Of a stretch of 64,000 nucleotides of DNA, positions 41,729-49,958 are shown one piece after another; within the stretch, counting starts at the first letter, position 1, and each line of letters opens with the position of its first letter. The notes under the pieces were generated by a model. That model made no database searches. It was not told where the DNA came from and saw only the letters and a list, made by a program, of their open reading frames with translations. Both the position numbers and the translations under genes were made by a program. Origin of the DNA: Tamaricihabitans halophyticus (GTDB lineage: Bacteria; Actinomycetota; Actinomycetes; Mycobacteriales; Pseudonocardiaceae); contig NZ_SLXQ01000013.1 in the NCBI RefSeq assembly GCF_004340875.1, positions 62,001-126,000 of the forward strand, in the 5' to 3' direction.

Positions 41729-42831
41729 TGGCGGAATGGATACCTGAGCGCTCACCGAGGGGCACCGTCGTGCTGTTGCCCGGCAGGGGCGAGCACCCTG
41801 GGGTCTATGCCAGGTTCGGCCGCCGGATCGCGCTGGACGGCTACCGGGTACTCGTGCCGGACCCCGGCGAGTGGGACCCGGCAGCCTGGTACGGCGGCGA
41901 GCATCGCGGCGCGCGCATCCTCATTGGCGCCGATACCGGCGCGCTTGCTGCCTGGTCCGTGGCGTTGACCGTGGAACTGGATGGGCTGGTGCTCGCCGGT
42001 ACGCCGTTGTCGGCGCCAGTGGTGCCCGTTGACCAGGTGGACGAGCTGGCCGCGCGTACCTCCTGCCCAGTGCATCGGGAACTGCTCAGCGCCGATGCCG
42101 AGTTCCGCTGGGGTGCGCTGGCCGAGGATGCCGGCGCCGCGCCGGAGCGGCTTCCCTCGGTGCCAACTCTGCTGCTGCACGGCGAGCTGGACCAGATCAC
42201 GCCGAGTGATCCGGTGCGTAAGCTTGCGGCGCGGCTGCCGCAGGCTTCGCTTGCTCTCGTCAAGGGCGGAGTGCACGATATTCTCAATGATCAGTTTCAC
42301 CGGAGCGTCGCGGCACGGATCGTGCTGTTCTGCGAGGAGATCGGTCAGGGCGCCATGATCATGCCGCTGCCGGACGTGGATCGGGGCGGCCGTACTCGGC
42401 GCGCCGCACTGGTGCAGGTGTCGACGAAGGTGGACTACGCCGTGCGGGCACTCATCGCGTTGGCCCGCACCGAGGACGAGCAGTTGACCTGTGAACAGAT
42501 CGCGCGCCGGACGTCGATACCGCTGAATTCCCTGGTGAACCTCATGGTGGAGCTACGCCGTGCGGGGGTGGTGGCCAGTCAGCGCGGCTGCGAGGGCGGC
42601 TACTGGCTGGCCAGGGAGCCGGCGACGGTGTCCGTTGCTGAGCTCGTCCGCGTCGTTCACGGCTCGTTGATCAGCGGCCCGGCAGGGGGAGTAGGGAGCG
42701 GGCTCTGGCGACGGCTCGAGATGACCATCGGCGAGCTACTGGACAATACGACGATCGCGACGATCGCCGCCGACGATGCTGCCCCGAACGGGGTTTCAAC
42801 CAGCACGCGAGTAGGAGTAACACAGCGATGA
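41728..42831 (+). CDS. Alpha/beta hydrolase-Rrf2 regulator fusion
   Basis: A 367-aa two-domain protein. Residues 1-210 are an alpha/beta hydrolase (TVVLLPGRGEHPGVYARFG); the nucleophile elbow reads GADTG with Asp69 in place of Ser, and candidate Asp155 (HGELDQ) and His183 (GGVHD) complete a triad. Residues about 229-345 are an Rrf2 winged-helix domain (STKVDYAVRALIALA, TSIPLNSLVNLM, CEGGYWLAR). The three-Cys FeS motif of IscR/NsrR is absent, which points to a CymR-like sulfur regulator. An internal ATG at 42355 or GTG at 42412 might give a free regulator. It is coupled to ssuA and to the cupin gene, so it is part of the ssu operon. Confidence 0.8.
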   Translation: MAEWIPERSPRGTVVLLPGRGEHPGVYARFGRRIALDGYRVLVPDPGEWDPAAWYGGEHRGARILIGADTGALAAWSVALTVELDGLVLAGTPLSAPVVPVDQVDELAARTSCPVHRELLSADAEFRWGALAEDAGAAPERLPSVPTLLLHGELDQITPSDPVRKLAARLPQASLALVKGGVHDILNDQFHRSVAARIVLFCEEIGQGAMIMPLPDVDRGGRTRRAALVQVSTKVDYAVRALIALARTEDEQLTCEQIARRTSIPLNSLVNLMVELRRAGVVASQRGCEGGYWLAREPATVSVAELVRVVHGSLISGPAGGVGSGLWRRLEMTIGELLDNTTIATIAADDAAPNGVSTSTRVGVTQR

Positions 42832-43268
42832 CCGGACACGACGCCTTCCACCCCGACCTGCCCTCGTTGCGCTCGCGATTGCACCATGTGCGCGGCGAGG
42901 AGCTCGACGGAAATACCGCGCAGACCGAGGGCATGCGCAGGTTGGCCGCGGTCAGTGGGGAGCGGGTTGGCTCGGAACGGATCTGGATGGGCGAAACGCA
43001 TGTCGCTCCGGATACGGCCTCGGACAACCATCATCACGGTGAATCGGAGACCGCGATCTATGTGGTCAGTGGGCATCCCGAGTTCGTATTCCACGACGGC
43101 GACCAGGAAGTGCGGATCAAGACCGCGCCGGGGGACTATATTTTCGTGCCGCCCTACGTGCCGCACCGCGAAGAGAACCCGGATCCGAACGAGAAGGCGG
43201 TAGTGGTCATCTCGCGCAGTACCCAGGAGGCGATCGTGGTCAACCTGCCCGAACTGTACGCGCTGTAA
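42828..43268 (+). CDS. Single-domain cupin protein
   Basis: A 146-aa cupin. Motif 1 (DNHHHGESETAIYVVSG) supplies histidines and a glutamate for metal, and motif 2 (PGDYIFVPPYVPHREENP) the last histidine. The ATG overlaps the preceding stop by 4 nt. It is last in the ssu operon. Possible roles are a thiol or cysteine dioxygenase-like step or ligand sensing; the sequence does not decide. Metal binding is likely. Confidence 0.85.
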   Translation: MTGHDAFHPDLPSLRSRLHHVRGEELDGNTAQTEGMRRLAAVSGERVGSERIWMGETHVAPDTASDNHHHGESETAIYVVSGHPEFVFHDGDQEVRIKTAPGDYIFVPPYVPHREENPDPNEKAVVVISRSTQEAIVVNLPELYAL

Positions 43269-43306
43269 GCGGCTGGGTTGTGCTGAACCAGGACATTCGG
43301 CGCGCG

Positions 43307-43480
43307 TCAGCAGGCAGCTGCACCAGCCCGCAGTTGCCAGCGAGTGCGCAGTTCCTCGGTGGCGCGTTCGCCAGCACGGACGGTCGCGGCGCAGTGCTCG
43401 CGTAGCTGCTCGGCTCGCGCGTCGTCCGCACGGAACATTGCCCGTAGCCGGCCGCTGATTTCGTCGCTGGCGTGTCGCAT
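43307..43480 (-). CDS. Small helical protein at the end of the ESX-associated operon
   Basis: A 57-aa protein from ATG at 43480, beginning MRHASDEISGRLRAMFRADD and ending in an Ala-rich segment with terminal Cys. It is charged and probably one long helix or hairpin. An in-frame stop just upstream fixes the start. It begins 31 bp after the frameshifted EspB/PPE-like gene on the same strand, so it is likely its third operon member. I do not recognise the family. Confidence 0.5.
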   Translation of the reverse strand: MRHASDEISGRLRAMFRADDARAEQLREHCAATVRAGERATEELRTRWQLRAGAAAC

Positions 43481-43511
43481 GGTGGGTCACCATCCCTGGA
43501 TTGTTTGTTGG

Positions 43512-44985
43512 TCAACGGGGCGGTACCGGCTCGGCCGGATTGAGCAGTGCTTCGATGATCGAGCGGCCGGCGGGCGCTAACTCGTCCTTATCGGACTCTT
43601 GTGAAACGGCCAGATCCTGACTGGTCGGTTCCGGGACGAGCGGTTGAACCGACGGTATTTCGGGTTCCGGTTCAGTCGCACGCTCGAGCAGGTCCGGGCT
43701 TGGCAGCTCGTCCACGTCGACATCCGGCCATGGTTCGCCGGTCAGCGTCACGTTCCGTTGATGCGCGTCGTCGCCACCGCCTCCTCGGGCGCCAGCGGCG
43801 CCACCCGGCAGGAAGGGCGCGAAACCCGCCTGCTGGTTCGCGCCGCCGGGCATGGCCGGCATCCCGGTCGACAGTGGACGGCGCATACCCATCAGATCCG
43901 TCGGCCCGGCACCGGTACGCGCCCCGGGAGCGGGGTTCACTTCCTGGCGAGCCACCCGCGTTGCCACCCAGCGCCGCGGGTGCCATCGCGCCGGTGCTCA
44001 GCGTGCCCGGGTTCGGTACACCCGTTGCCGGTGAACCCATCGTTGGCGTGCCGGGTGCGCCGTGGCCCGCACCGGGTTGCCCCGCTGGACTCGCTTCGGC
44101 AGGGTTCGTATCGCCTGGCGCCGGCGCGACCTCGGGTCCACCGTGTCCGGCAGGTGATTGCGACGGTTCGGCGCCGTCCGGCCGGAACTCGTTGAGTGCG
44201 GTACGCAACTCGTCCCAGGTGTTTCGCAACTGCTGTTCCGTGGCGTCGCTGGCGGCATGGAAGGCGTCCAGCCGTGCTTCGAAGATCGGCGCGAACACGT
44301 TGCTGAGCCAGTCCTGGATATCCGCGTCAAGCTGCCCGACCAGTTCTGGATCGGTACGGCAGGCGCGGGGGTTGATCTGCAATCCTGCCAGCTTCGCCAG
44401 CTCGATCAGCTCGGCGTCGGTGGGCGGCGCATCGCTACTCGCCCGATCCACCAGTGTGGCCACCTGGTCGGCGGACAGACCGGCGATATCCTCCAGCGCC
44501 AACGCGCGCACCGTTCTGGCGTTGCGGATGATGGCCTGTTCCGCGGTGTTCACCACCGCCTCGATGGTGCTGGTGAGTTGGTCGATCCGTGCTCCCGCGT
44601 CGGTATTGGCCGACATGAGCCCGGCGAGCCGATGAGCTGCCTGATTCGCGGCCGCGCCGTGCCACACACCGAACAGATCCTCGGCGGTATGGGCCACCTC
44701 GGTGCCCGCCTCGCCGAGCTCGGTCCGTGCCGCACGGAGCGTCTCGGCATCGGTGCGAAGTTTGTCGAAGGCGATCTCGCGGTATTTGGCGGCCGGTTCC
44801 GCGATGCCGTGCTGGTAGTCGAAGGGTGTGCCGGTGTGCCGCGCGTACAGCGGGCCAAATCTGGCGAAGAACCGCAGGCCGTCCTCGGCGAGGTCCATGA
44901 TGGTAGCGGCGCTGCCCGCGCCGGTCGATCCTTCGCTGAACAACCGTGTTTCCAGCTCCGTGAGCTGCTGCTCCGCGCTCATCAT
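43512..44985 (-). CDS. ESX/type VII-associated helical protein, frameshifted near the C-terminus
   Basis: Starts at ATG 44985 (MMSAEQQLTELETRLF) and should end at 43512, but no single frame does so. The first frame runs to 43672 and gives a believable product to about 43960: a long helical domain (LRTARTELGEAGTEVAHTAE-like region, WHGAAANQAAHRLAG), then a Pro/Gly-rich linker. After that it becomes Arg/Trp nonsense. The other frame (GTG 43967 to 43512) supplies a natural ending: GAGPTDLMGMRRPLS, FAPFLPGGAAGARGGGGDDA and an acidic tail. The layout resembles PPE/EspB-like T7SS substrates of Pseudonocardiaceae. One indel within 43940-43998 would explain it. Confidence 0.65.
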
Positions 44986-45317
44986 GCCGTGCTCGCTTCC
45001 TCGTGGAACAGCGCGCTGATATCGGCCGCGATCCGCTCGTCCATGTCCTGGTAGGCGCGCAGCGCGCTTTCCACATCGGTGCTCATCGTCGCGACGGACT
45101 GTTCGAACTCCCGCAGCTTTGCGGGGATCAGTTCCGTCACGACCTCGCGGTAGAGCTCGGCGAGGTCATCCTGTTCAGTACCGCCAAAGTCTCCTGGTCC
45201 GAGTGCGTCGGTCGTGGGCGGTGCCGTCCGGTCGCGCATGGCTTCGATCGGCCCGCGCATCCGCTGGCAGACCGAGACGATCTCCTCGGAGGACAATGCG
45301 AATCCAGTCACCGTCAT
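44982..45317 (-). CDS. EspC/WXG100-like secretion-associated protein
   Basis: A 111-aa helical protein (FALSSEEIVSVCQRMRGPIEAM and LREFEQSVATMSTDVESALRAYQDMDE) of the EspC/type VII-associated size class. It has no WxG motif. Its stop overlaps the ATG of the following gene by 4 nt (ATGA), which is typical of paired ESX substrates. No ESX core gene (EccC, EccD, MycP) is in the window, so the secretion machine must be elsewhere. Confidence 0.65.
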   Translation of the reverse strand: MTVTGFALSSEEIVSVCQRMRGPIEAMRDRTAPPTTDALGPGDFGGTEQDDLAELYREVVTELIPAKLREFEQSVATMSTDVESALRAYQDMDERIAADISALFHEEASTA

Positions 45318-45476
45318 CTCCCTCGAACCGATCTCGACGTATCCGAACGTGTTGTCTGGTGAGATGAGCAGGCATGTGGGCGGGTTTCCTTACGGCCCAT
45401 TACGGAGGTCTTACCTGGCGATTCCCGCTGGTCAGAGGCCTCGGAACTCGGTCAAGCTCGGGGCCGTTGGGTGGGT

Positions 45477-46697
45477 ATGGCAGACGATCGAGCGCGGGAC
45501 CGGCTGCGGCGGTTTCCCGGGGTGCGTACCGTGTCCCGCCGAATCCAGCCAGGTGAGCCTGCCCGGTTCGAGCTCAGCTACGTGCGGCAGGGAACGCCGG
45601 GTGCCACGCCATTGCTGATCATTCCCGGCGGCCCGGGCCTCGCCGCAGTGTTGCCGTATCGCGGCGTGCGCCAGCTCGCCGCGGAGGCCGGGTTTGACGT
45701 GGTGATGGTCGAACACCGGGGTGTCGGGCTTTCCCGCACCGATCCGGCTGGCGCGGATCTACCGATGTCCGCGATGACTATCGAGGCGGTGGTCGCGGAC
45801 CTGGTCACGGTGCTTGACGACTGCGATATCCAGCGTGCCGTGGTGTATGGCTCGTCCTACGGCGGCTACCTGGCTCAGGTGTTCGGTGCCTGGCACCCGG
45901 AGCGGGTGCACGCGATGGTCCTGGATTCCACCTCAGCGGTCGCGGCTGACGACGTGGAGGTCCGCGACTACCTGCGTCGACTGTTCTGGTATGGCAGCGA
46001 ACCGGATACCGCCACGCTCGCCGAGAAGTTGCGTGCGCTTGTCGCCGATGGCCTGGTCAGCGCGGAGGACACCGGGGCGGTGGTGCCGACCGTCTACGAG
46101 TTCGGTGGCGCACCGTTGCTTGAGCGGTTGCTGGACGCGGTTCGCGCCGGCCGGGACCGACCATGGCGATGGGTGGCTGGCCTCGGCGCGAGGGAACTCG
46201 ATGGTGGGCATCCGAATTTCATGGAGTTTGATCTTGCCGGGGCGATCTACTACCGGGAACTGCGCGCGGTTGATCCGGATGGCGGACCGCTTGATCCGCA
46301 GCTCCAGTACGCGCGCCGTGCGGACAGATTCCCCGCGTTCGTGGGTGAACCGGTGGATCTGCTTGCCGCGTACCCGAATTTCGACTGGCCGACCGTAGTG
46401 CTCTCCGGCGCTCGGGATATGCGTTCAGCCCGGCCAAGTGCGCGCAAACTCGCCGCGCGGCTCCCGGACGGCCTACTGGTTGGCTTCGCGAACTCGGCGC
46501 ACAGTTTCCTTGATTTCCACCCCAACGCCGCGATCCTCGCAGCCCGCTCGACCGCGAACGGTTGCCACCACCGGTTGCCGGCGCTGACCGATCGAATCGA
46601 ACGGATGCGTAAACCCGTGCGGTCGCGGTTGTTCACGCCCATGCTGACCGGTTGGCTGCTCGCGGAGCACGGGTTGGCCGCGGTCAATCCCGGCTAG
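45477..46697 (+). CDS. Alpha/beta hydrolase, proline iminopeptidase-like
   Basis: A 406-aa hydrolase with oxyanion-hole IIPGGPGLAAVLPYRG, the strand VVMVEHRGVGLSRTDP, nucleophile elbow VVYGSSYGGYLAQVF (Ser in GSSYGG), and catalytic His in ANSAHSFLDFHP. This is the layout of prolyl aminopeptidase/TAP-like hydrolases (peptidase S33). ATG at 45477 is preferred over the GTG at 45471. The gene is divergent from the ESX-associated operon. The substrate (peptide, ester or amide) is not determined. Confidence 0.85.
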   Translation: MADDRARDRLRRFPGVRTVSRRIQPGEPARFELSYVRQGTPGATPLLIIPGGPGLAAVLPYRGVRQLAAEAGFDVVMVEHRGVGLSRTDPAGADLPMSAMTIEAVVADLVTVLDDCDIQRAVVYGSSYGGYLAQVFGAWHPERVHAMVLDSTSAVAADDVEVRDYLRRLFWYGSEPDTATLAEKLRALVADGLVSAEDTGAVVPTVYEFGGAPLLERLLDAVRAGRDRPWRWVAGLGARELDGGHPNFMEFDLAGAIYYRELRAVDPDGGPLDPQLQYARRADRFPAFVGEPVDLLAAYPNFDWPTVVLSGARDMRSARPSARKLAARLPDGLLVGFANSAHSFLDFHPNAAILAARSTANGCHHRLPALTDRIERMRKPVRSRLFTPMLTGWLLAEHGLAAVNPG

Positions 46698-46737
46698 GTT
46701 CGTGCCGGTGGTGCTGGAGCCACCCGGGACTGAAGAT

Positions 46738-47469
46738 TCAGAAGATCCGACGATGGTCCGTGATGACTGCGGCGCACCGATTGACGTCGGCGAACTCGGC
46801 GATACCGGCCAGGTACACCTGGCCGACCGAGCCCCACGCGGATTCCAGCTTCAGCAGATCCGGCCAAGCTATCAGCTCGATCGCGTCAATTTGGCCGCCA
46901 GGCGAGCTACCATCCGGGTGTACATAGGCCTTGGCCGCGTCTACCCGTGACTGGGTGTATTGGATGAGGCCGGGCTGGTCGCGGAACTTTTCGCCATGCG
47001 CAGCGAATCGCGCCTCGAACTCGGCGTCGTCGAGCCCGGCTCGCCGGCTGATCGAGACGGTGATCTTGGCCGTGCCGACCGGCAACAAACCCCGATCAAG
47101 TAGCTCGCGCTCCCGACAGAGCAAAGTGATCGTACTGGACAGGTCAGCCATGCCCGGTTCATCGGGACGCAGTTTCTCCAGATACGCGGGGCTCTGCAGC
47201 AGTTGTTCGACTGCGGCTTCGTTGTCGAACCAGATTTCGCCAACGCCGTCGTAGTCCAGGGGTGCCAGACCGTCTACCGTCGGATTGATCCGATGGTTCT
47301 GACAGTACCGATTGATCGTGCCATTGGCCTGAACCGAGCACAGTCGGCCCAACTCGCCGTGGATCGCGTGCCAATGGTAATGAAACCGCTCGGCAGGCAG
47401 CTCTGGGTTGCGTGAGACGAGTTCTATCAGTTTGACGCCGGGAGCGTAGGACATGGTCAGTTTCGCCAT
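46738..47469 (-). CDS. EthD-domain (ferredoxin-like fold) protein, two copies
   Basis: A 243-aa protein with two stress-responsive alpha-beta-barrel/EthD-like halves. The first has VKLIELVSRNPELPAERFHY and HWHAIHGELG; the second has KITVSISRRAGLDDAEFEARF with AAHGEKFRD. ATG at 47469 (MAKLTMSYAPG) fits the domain boundary, although the frame is open to 47547. EthD-like proteins assist P450 or polyketide-type oxidations or catalyse small rearrangements. There is no such partner beside it here, so its role is open. Confidence 0.75.
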   Translation of the reverse strand: MAKLTMSYAPGVKLIELVSRNPELPAERFHYHWHAIHGELGRLCSVQANGTINRYCQNHRINPTVDGLAPLDYDGVGEIWFDNEAAVEQLLQSPAYLEKLRPDEPGMADLSSTITLLCRERELLDRGLLPVGTAKITVSISRRAGLDDAEFEARFAAHGEKFRDQPGLIQYTQSRVDAAKAYVHPDGSSPGGQIDAIELIAWPDLLKLESAWGSVGQVYLAGIAEFADVNRCAAVITDHRRIF

Positions 47470-47560
47470 TCTCTTCAGCTCGCCGCACATCCGACGGACG
47501 GCGACGCGATGCGGGTATGGGGCCGACACGCTACCCGCCGAACGCAACCAATAACTCGTC

Positions 47561-48022
47561 CTACGGCTTGCGCGCTGGCTCTTCTTCCGGTTGAGTCGCG
47601 CAGGTATCCGTGCTACAGGACTGTTTGCGCCAGCGTTGGATGATCGCGAAACTGAGCAATGCCAAGGAAATCAAAGCAAGGAATGGTTGGATTGGCGCCC
47701 AGATGCTCAGCGCGCCGGAGGTACCTAGCACGATCAGGATGATCTTGTTGCAGACCGGGCAGCCGACCGCGAACACCGCGAGCAGCACGGCGCCCAGTGG
47801 TGTCCGATGTGTACGGTCCGGTAGCGCCGTGGCGCCAGGTAGTGCGAACCACGCCGCGGTGAGGAGGATAGTGGCGGCGAGTACGGGGTATTCCCACCAG
47901 CGGACCGGAACCTCGCGCGAGAACAGGGGCGTGTCGATGATGTCGGTGGGTACGCCGACCACCAACAGGGTGAGCACGCCGGCCAAGGCGGCGCGATAAG
48001 GCCAAGCGATTCGAGCCAGCAT
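47561..48022 (-). CDS. Small membrane protein with CPVC motif
   Basis: A 153-aa protein with four predicted TM helices (about 12-24, 47-61, 77-99, 104-127). The third helix contains GCPVCNK (Cys88, Cys91), a CxxC pair within the membrane, and the C-terminal tail has two more cysteines (CSTDTC). The pattern is redox- or metal-like, but I cannot name the family. A perfect palindrome at 48068-48086 lies 46 bp upstream and suggests tight repression. It is followed after 91 bp by the convergent-end region of the EthD gene on the same strand. Confidence 0.6.
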   Translation of the reverse strand: MLARIAWPYRAALAGVLTLLVVGVPTDIIDTPLFSREVPVRWWEYPVLAATILLTAAWFALPGATALPDRTHRTPLGAVLLAVFAVGCPVCNKIILIVLGTSGALSIWAPIQPFLALISLALLSFAIIQRWRKQSCSTDTCATQPEEEPARKP

Positions 48023-48067
48023 CGACGCCTCGCTGTCTTCGGGTCCCGGTCAGTTGCCGACACCATG

Positions 48068-48086
48068 CTACTATGCATCATAGTAG
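48068..48086. promoter_or_regulatory. Perfect palindrome upstream of the CPVC membrane protein
   Basis: CTACTATG-CAT-CATAGTAG, eight of eight arm positions paired. It resembles BlaI/CopY-family operators (TAC/GTA-rich dyads). No BlaI gene lies in the window, so the regulator would act from elsewhere. It is 46 bp before the start of the gene at 47561-48022. Confidence 0.6.
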
Positions 48087-48094
48087 AGTAATGC

Positions 48095-48122
48095 GACCGC
48101 AAGATCCCTAAAGATTGCGATC
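48095..48122. repeat. Dispersed palindrome, family A copy 2
   Basis: GACCGCAA-GATCCCTAAAGA-TTGCGATC, the reverse complement of the copy at 5610-5637 with one mismatch in an arm. The 12-nt loop is identical. Confidence 0.8.
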
Positions 48123-48150
48123 CCGGGGCGCCGACGACCACGGTAAACTC

Positions 48151-48174
48151 GCTAACCTTTAAGAACGCGGTCAC
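48151..48174. repeat. Dispersed repeat, family B partial copy
   Basis: Reverse complement GTGACCGCGTTCTTAA then AGGTTAGC matches 22 of 24 positions of 55172-55195. The second arm is degenerate. A truncated family A arm follows at 48183-48197 and overlaps the end of the next gene. Confidence 0.75.
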
Positions 48175-48180
48175 ACCCAG

Positions 48181-48621
48181 TCACCGCAGATTGCGGTCAG
48201 GTATGTCCGCGTCGTCCGTGGTCCGGACGCGGTTTGGCAGCAGCACGGCCGCGACGATGAACAGCAGTGCGCCGCCGCCAGCCTTCGTCCAGCCCTGGTG
48301 GAGGTGCTCGAAGCCGCTTTCCGAAAGCCCTTGCTGGAGCATGAACAGTCCGGTGACAACCAGCCCGATCAGCCCGGCGAAGCCCACCAGCAGTCGCCCT
48401 TTGCTCGCCGCTCCGATGAGCGCGAGTACGGTTGCGATCATGAGTGGCATGGCCAACGATCCGATGAAACCGGCTGTGTCTGGGCCCAGCCCGTTCCACA
48501 GCTGGCTGAGCGGAATATCCATGCCCTCCCGCCGGCCGATCCACCGGCCAAACGCGCTCAACACCAACGCGATCCCGCCGGCGAGCGTGCAGACCACGGC
48601 GGATACGTAGCGAACCATTCT
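48181..48621 (-). CDS. Four-helix membrane protein of unknown function
   Basis: A 146-aa protein from ATG at 48621 (MVRYVSAVVCTLAGGIALVL); the frame extends further but then covers the DUF4037 gene. Four TM helices are predicted, with a short RWIGRREGMDIPLSQLWNGL loop. It begins 13 bp after the DUF4037 stop and is probably co-transcribed. The last codons (PDRNLR) and the stop lie inside a truncated family A repeat, suggesting the repeat has replaced the original 3' end. I do not recognise the family. Confidence 0.65.
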   Translation of the reverse strand, partial: RMVRYVSAVVCTLAGGIALVLSAFGRWIGRREGMDIPLSQLWNGLGPDTAGFIGSLAMPLMIATVLALIGAASKGRLLVGFAGLIGLVVTGLFMLQQGLSESGFEHLHQGWTKAGGGALLFIVAAVLLPNRVRTTDDADIPDRNLR

Positions 48622-48634
48622 CGCCGCCGCGTCG

Positions 48635-49732
48635 TCAGCTGTCCTGGGGGTAGAGCGCGCGGGCCGCGGCTCGGCGGCGGTGGCGGTTACCGAGCACGTC
48701 CGTACTGTCCAGGAACTGGTCGACATTGCCCACCACGGGCAGCGCACGCACGGTGTCCTCGCTGATGGATTCGCGCAGCGCGTGCGTGAACCGTTCGGCG
48801 TGCAGGGTCCGGAAGGGCCGGTCGTGGTACGGGCGGGTACGCGTGTCGATGTTGGCCGTGAGGCCGAGGTCATTGTGCATCGCGGCGATCGTTTCGTACG
48901 CCGTGGCAAGGTGGCCCACGCGGTCGTACCAGCCGGTCGCGCGCAGCGCGGCGGTGAAGACGGGCGTCAGCGTCGTGGCGCAGGGCAGCCGCGCGAAAGC
49001 ACTGCCGAGCCACTTGCCGTACGGCGGATACGTGCGTGCCAGCAGAAAGCACAATCGGGTCAGGTCGCGAACCAGACGGGCGGCCACGATCGCCGAACCG
49101 AGCTCGTCGCCGACCTGGCCGCACCGGCCGGTGAAGGCCTCTTCCTGGCTGATCCGCTGCCACTGACAGGCGAGCAGGTAACGCCACAGATCGTCGGGGT
49201 ACCAGGAGAGGCGGTGCCGGGCGGAGTTGAGTCGCCCCAGCCCGTCGTGGAAGACCTCACCCGCGGTGACCTCGGCCAGGGTCTGGGTGGGGGTGGCAAG
49301 CCAGTCGAAGACCGTGATGTCGGCGAGTGGATCGAAGCCGAGGTGGTTGGTGAACCAGCCGTCCAGGTCAGCGACGACGACGCCGTGCCGCAACCGTCCC
49401 GTGGTTGCCCGCATCTGCCGATTGCCGCCAGCGGTGCGCGGTTCGAGATTCGTCGGATATCCCAGGAAAGTGCGTGGCAGATGATCGGCCAGCAGCTCGG
49501 TGATCGCGGCGCCATGTCGGTCGAAGTCCCGCTTGTTCAGGAACAGCTGCACGCGCGGAGCCCAGTCGTGGTCAGTGGACTGCGCGGTGTCGAAACCGAG
49601 CACTTCCGAGCCCGTACCGATCAGCGCGGCCGTGTGTACCAGGCCAGGCAGCTGGTCCTGCAACAGCGGGGCGACGGCATCCAGGTAGAAGCGGTGCGCA
49701 AGCCGCAGGCCGGGGATGAACTCGGTAGCCAT
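48635..49732 (-). CDS. DUF4037 nucleotidyltransferase-fold protein
   Basis: A 365-aa protein of the DUF4037 type. The N-terminus has the nucleotidyltransferase-like pattern GSEVLGFDTAQSTDHDW, with acidic residues that could bind Mg2+, followed by a helical DUF4037 domain (WRYLLACQWQRISQEEAFTGR and CFLLARTYPPYGKWLGSAF). Family activity is uncharacterised; the fold suggests transfer of a nucleotide or a degenerate version of that role. ATG at 49732. It leads a two-gene operon with the small membrane protein. Confidence 0.8.
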   Translation of the reverse strand: MATEFIPGLRLAHRFYLDAVAPLLQDQLPGLVHTAALIGTGSEVLGFDTAQSTDHDWAPRVQLFLNKRDFDRHGAAITELLADHLPRTFLGYPTNLEPRTAGGNRQMRATTGRLRHGVVVADLDGWFTNHLGFDPLADITVFDWLATPTQTLAEVTAGEVFHDGLGRLNSARHRLSWYPDDLWRYLLACQWQRISQEEAFTGRCGQVGDELGSAIVAARLVRDLTRLCFLLARTYPPYGKWLGSAFARLPCATTLTPVFTAALRATGWYDRVGHLATAYETIAAMHNDLGLTANIDTRTRPYHDRPFRTLHAERFTHALRESISEDTVRALPVVGNVDQFLDSTDVLGNRHRRRAAARALYPQDS

Positions 49733-49958
49733 GTGGGGATGCTGGCATCCGGGACCACGTACGGCGACCGAATATCGCCCAGCAACGCCGCGAGCTGTGT
49801 GACGCGAGCTCGAGGGATTTTGTGATCGCCGGTTGTTGCGAGATCGGTGGAGCTTCCCTGATCACGCTGGTCTAGTCAGGGCCCCACAAGCAGGAGAGCG
49901 AGAACGACAGCGAGCGGTCGGGGAGGGTCCACGCCAGCTCGCGGTCGTACATCGCCCG

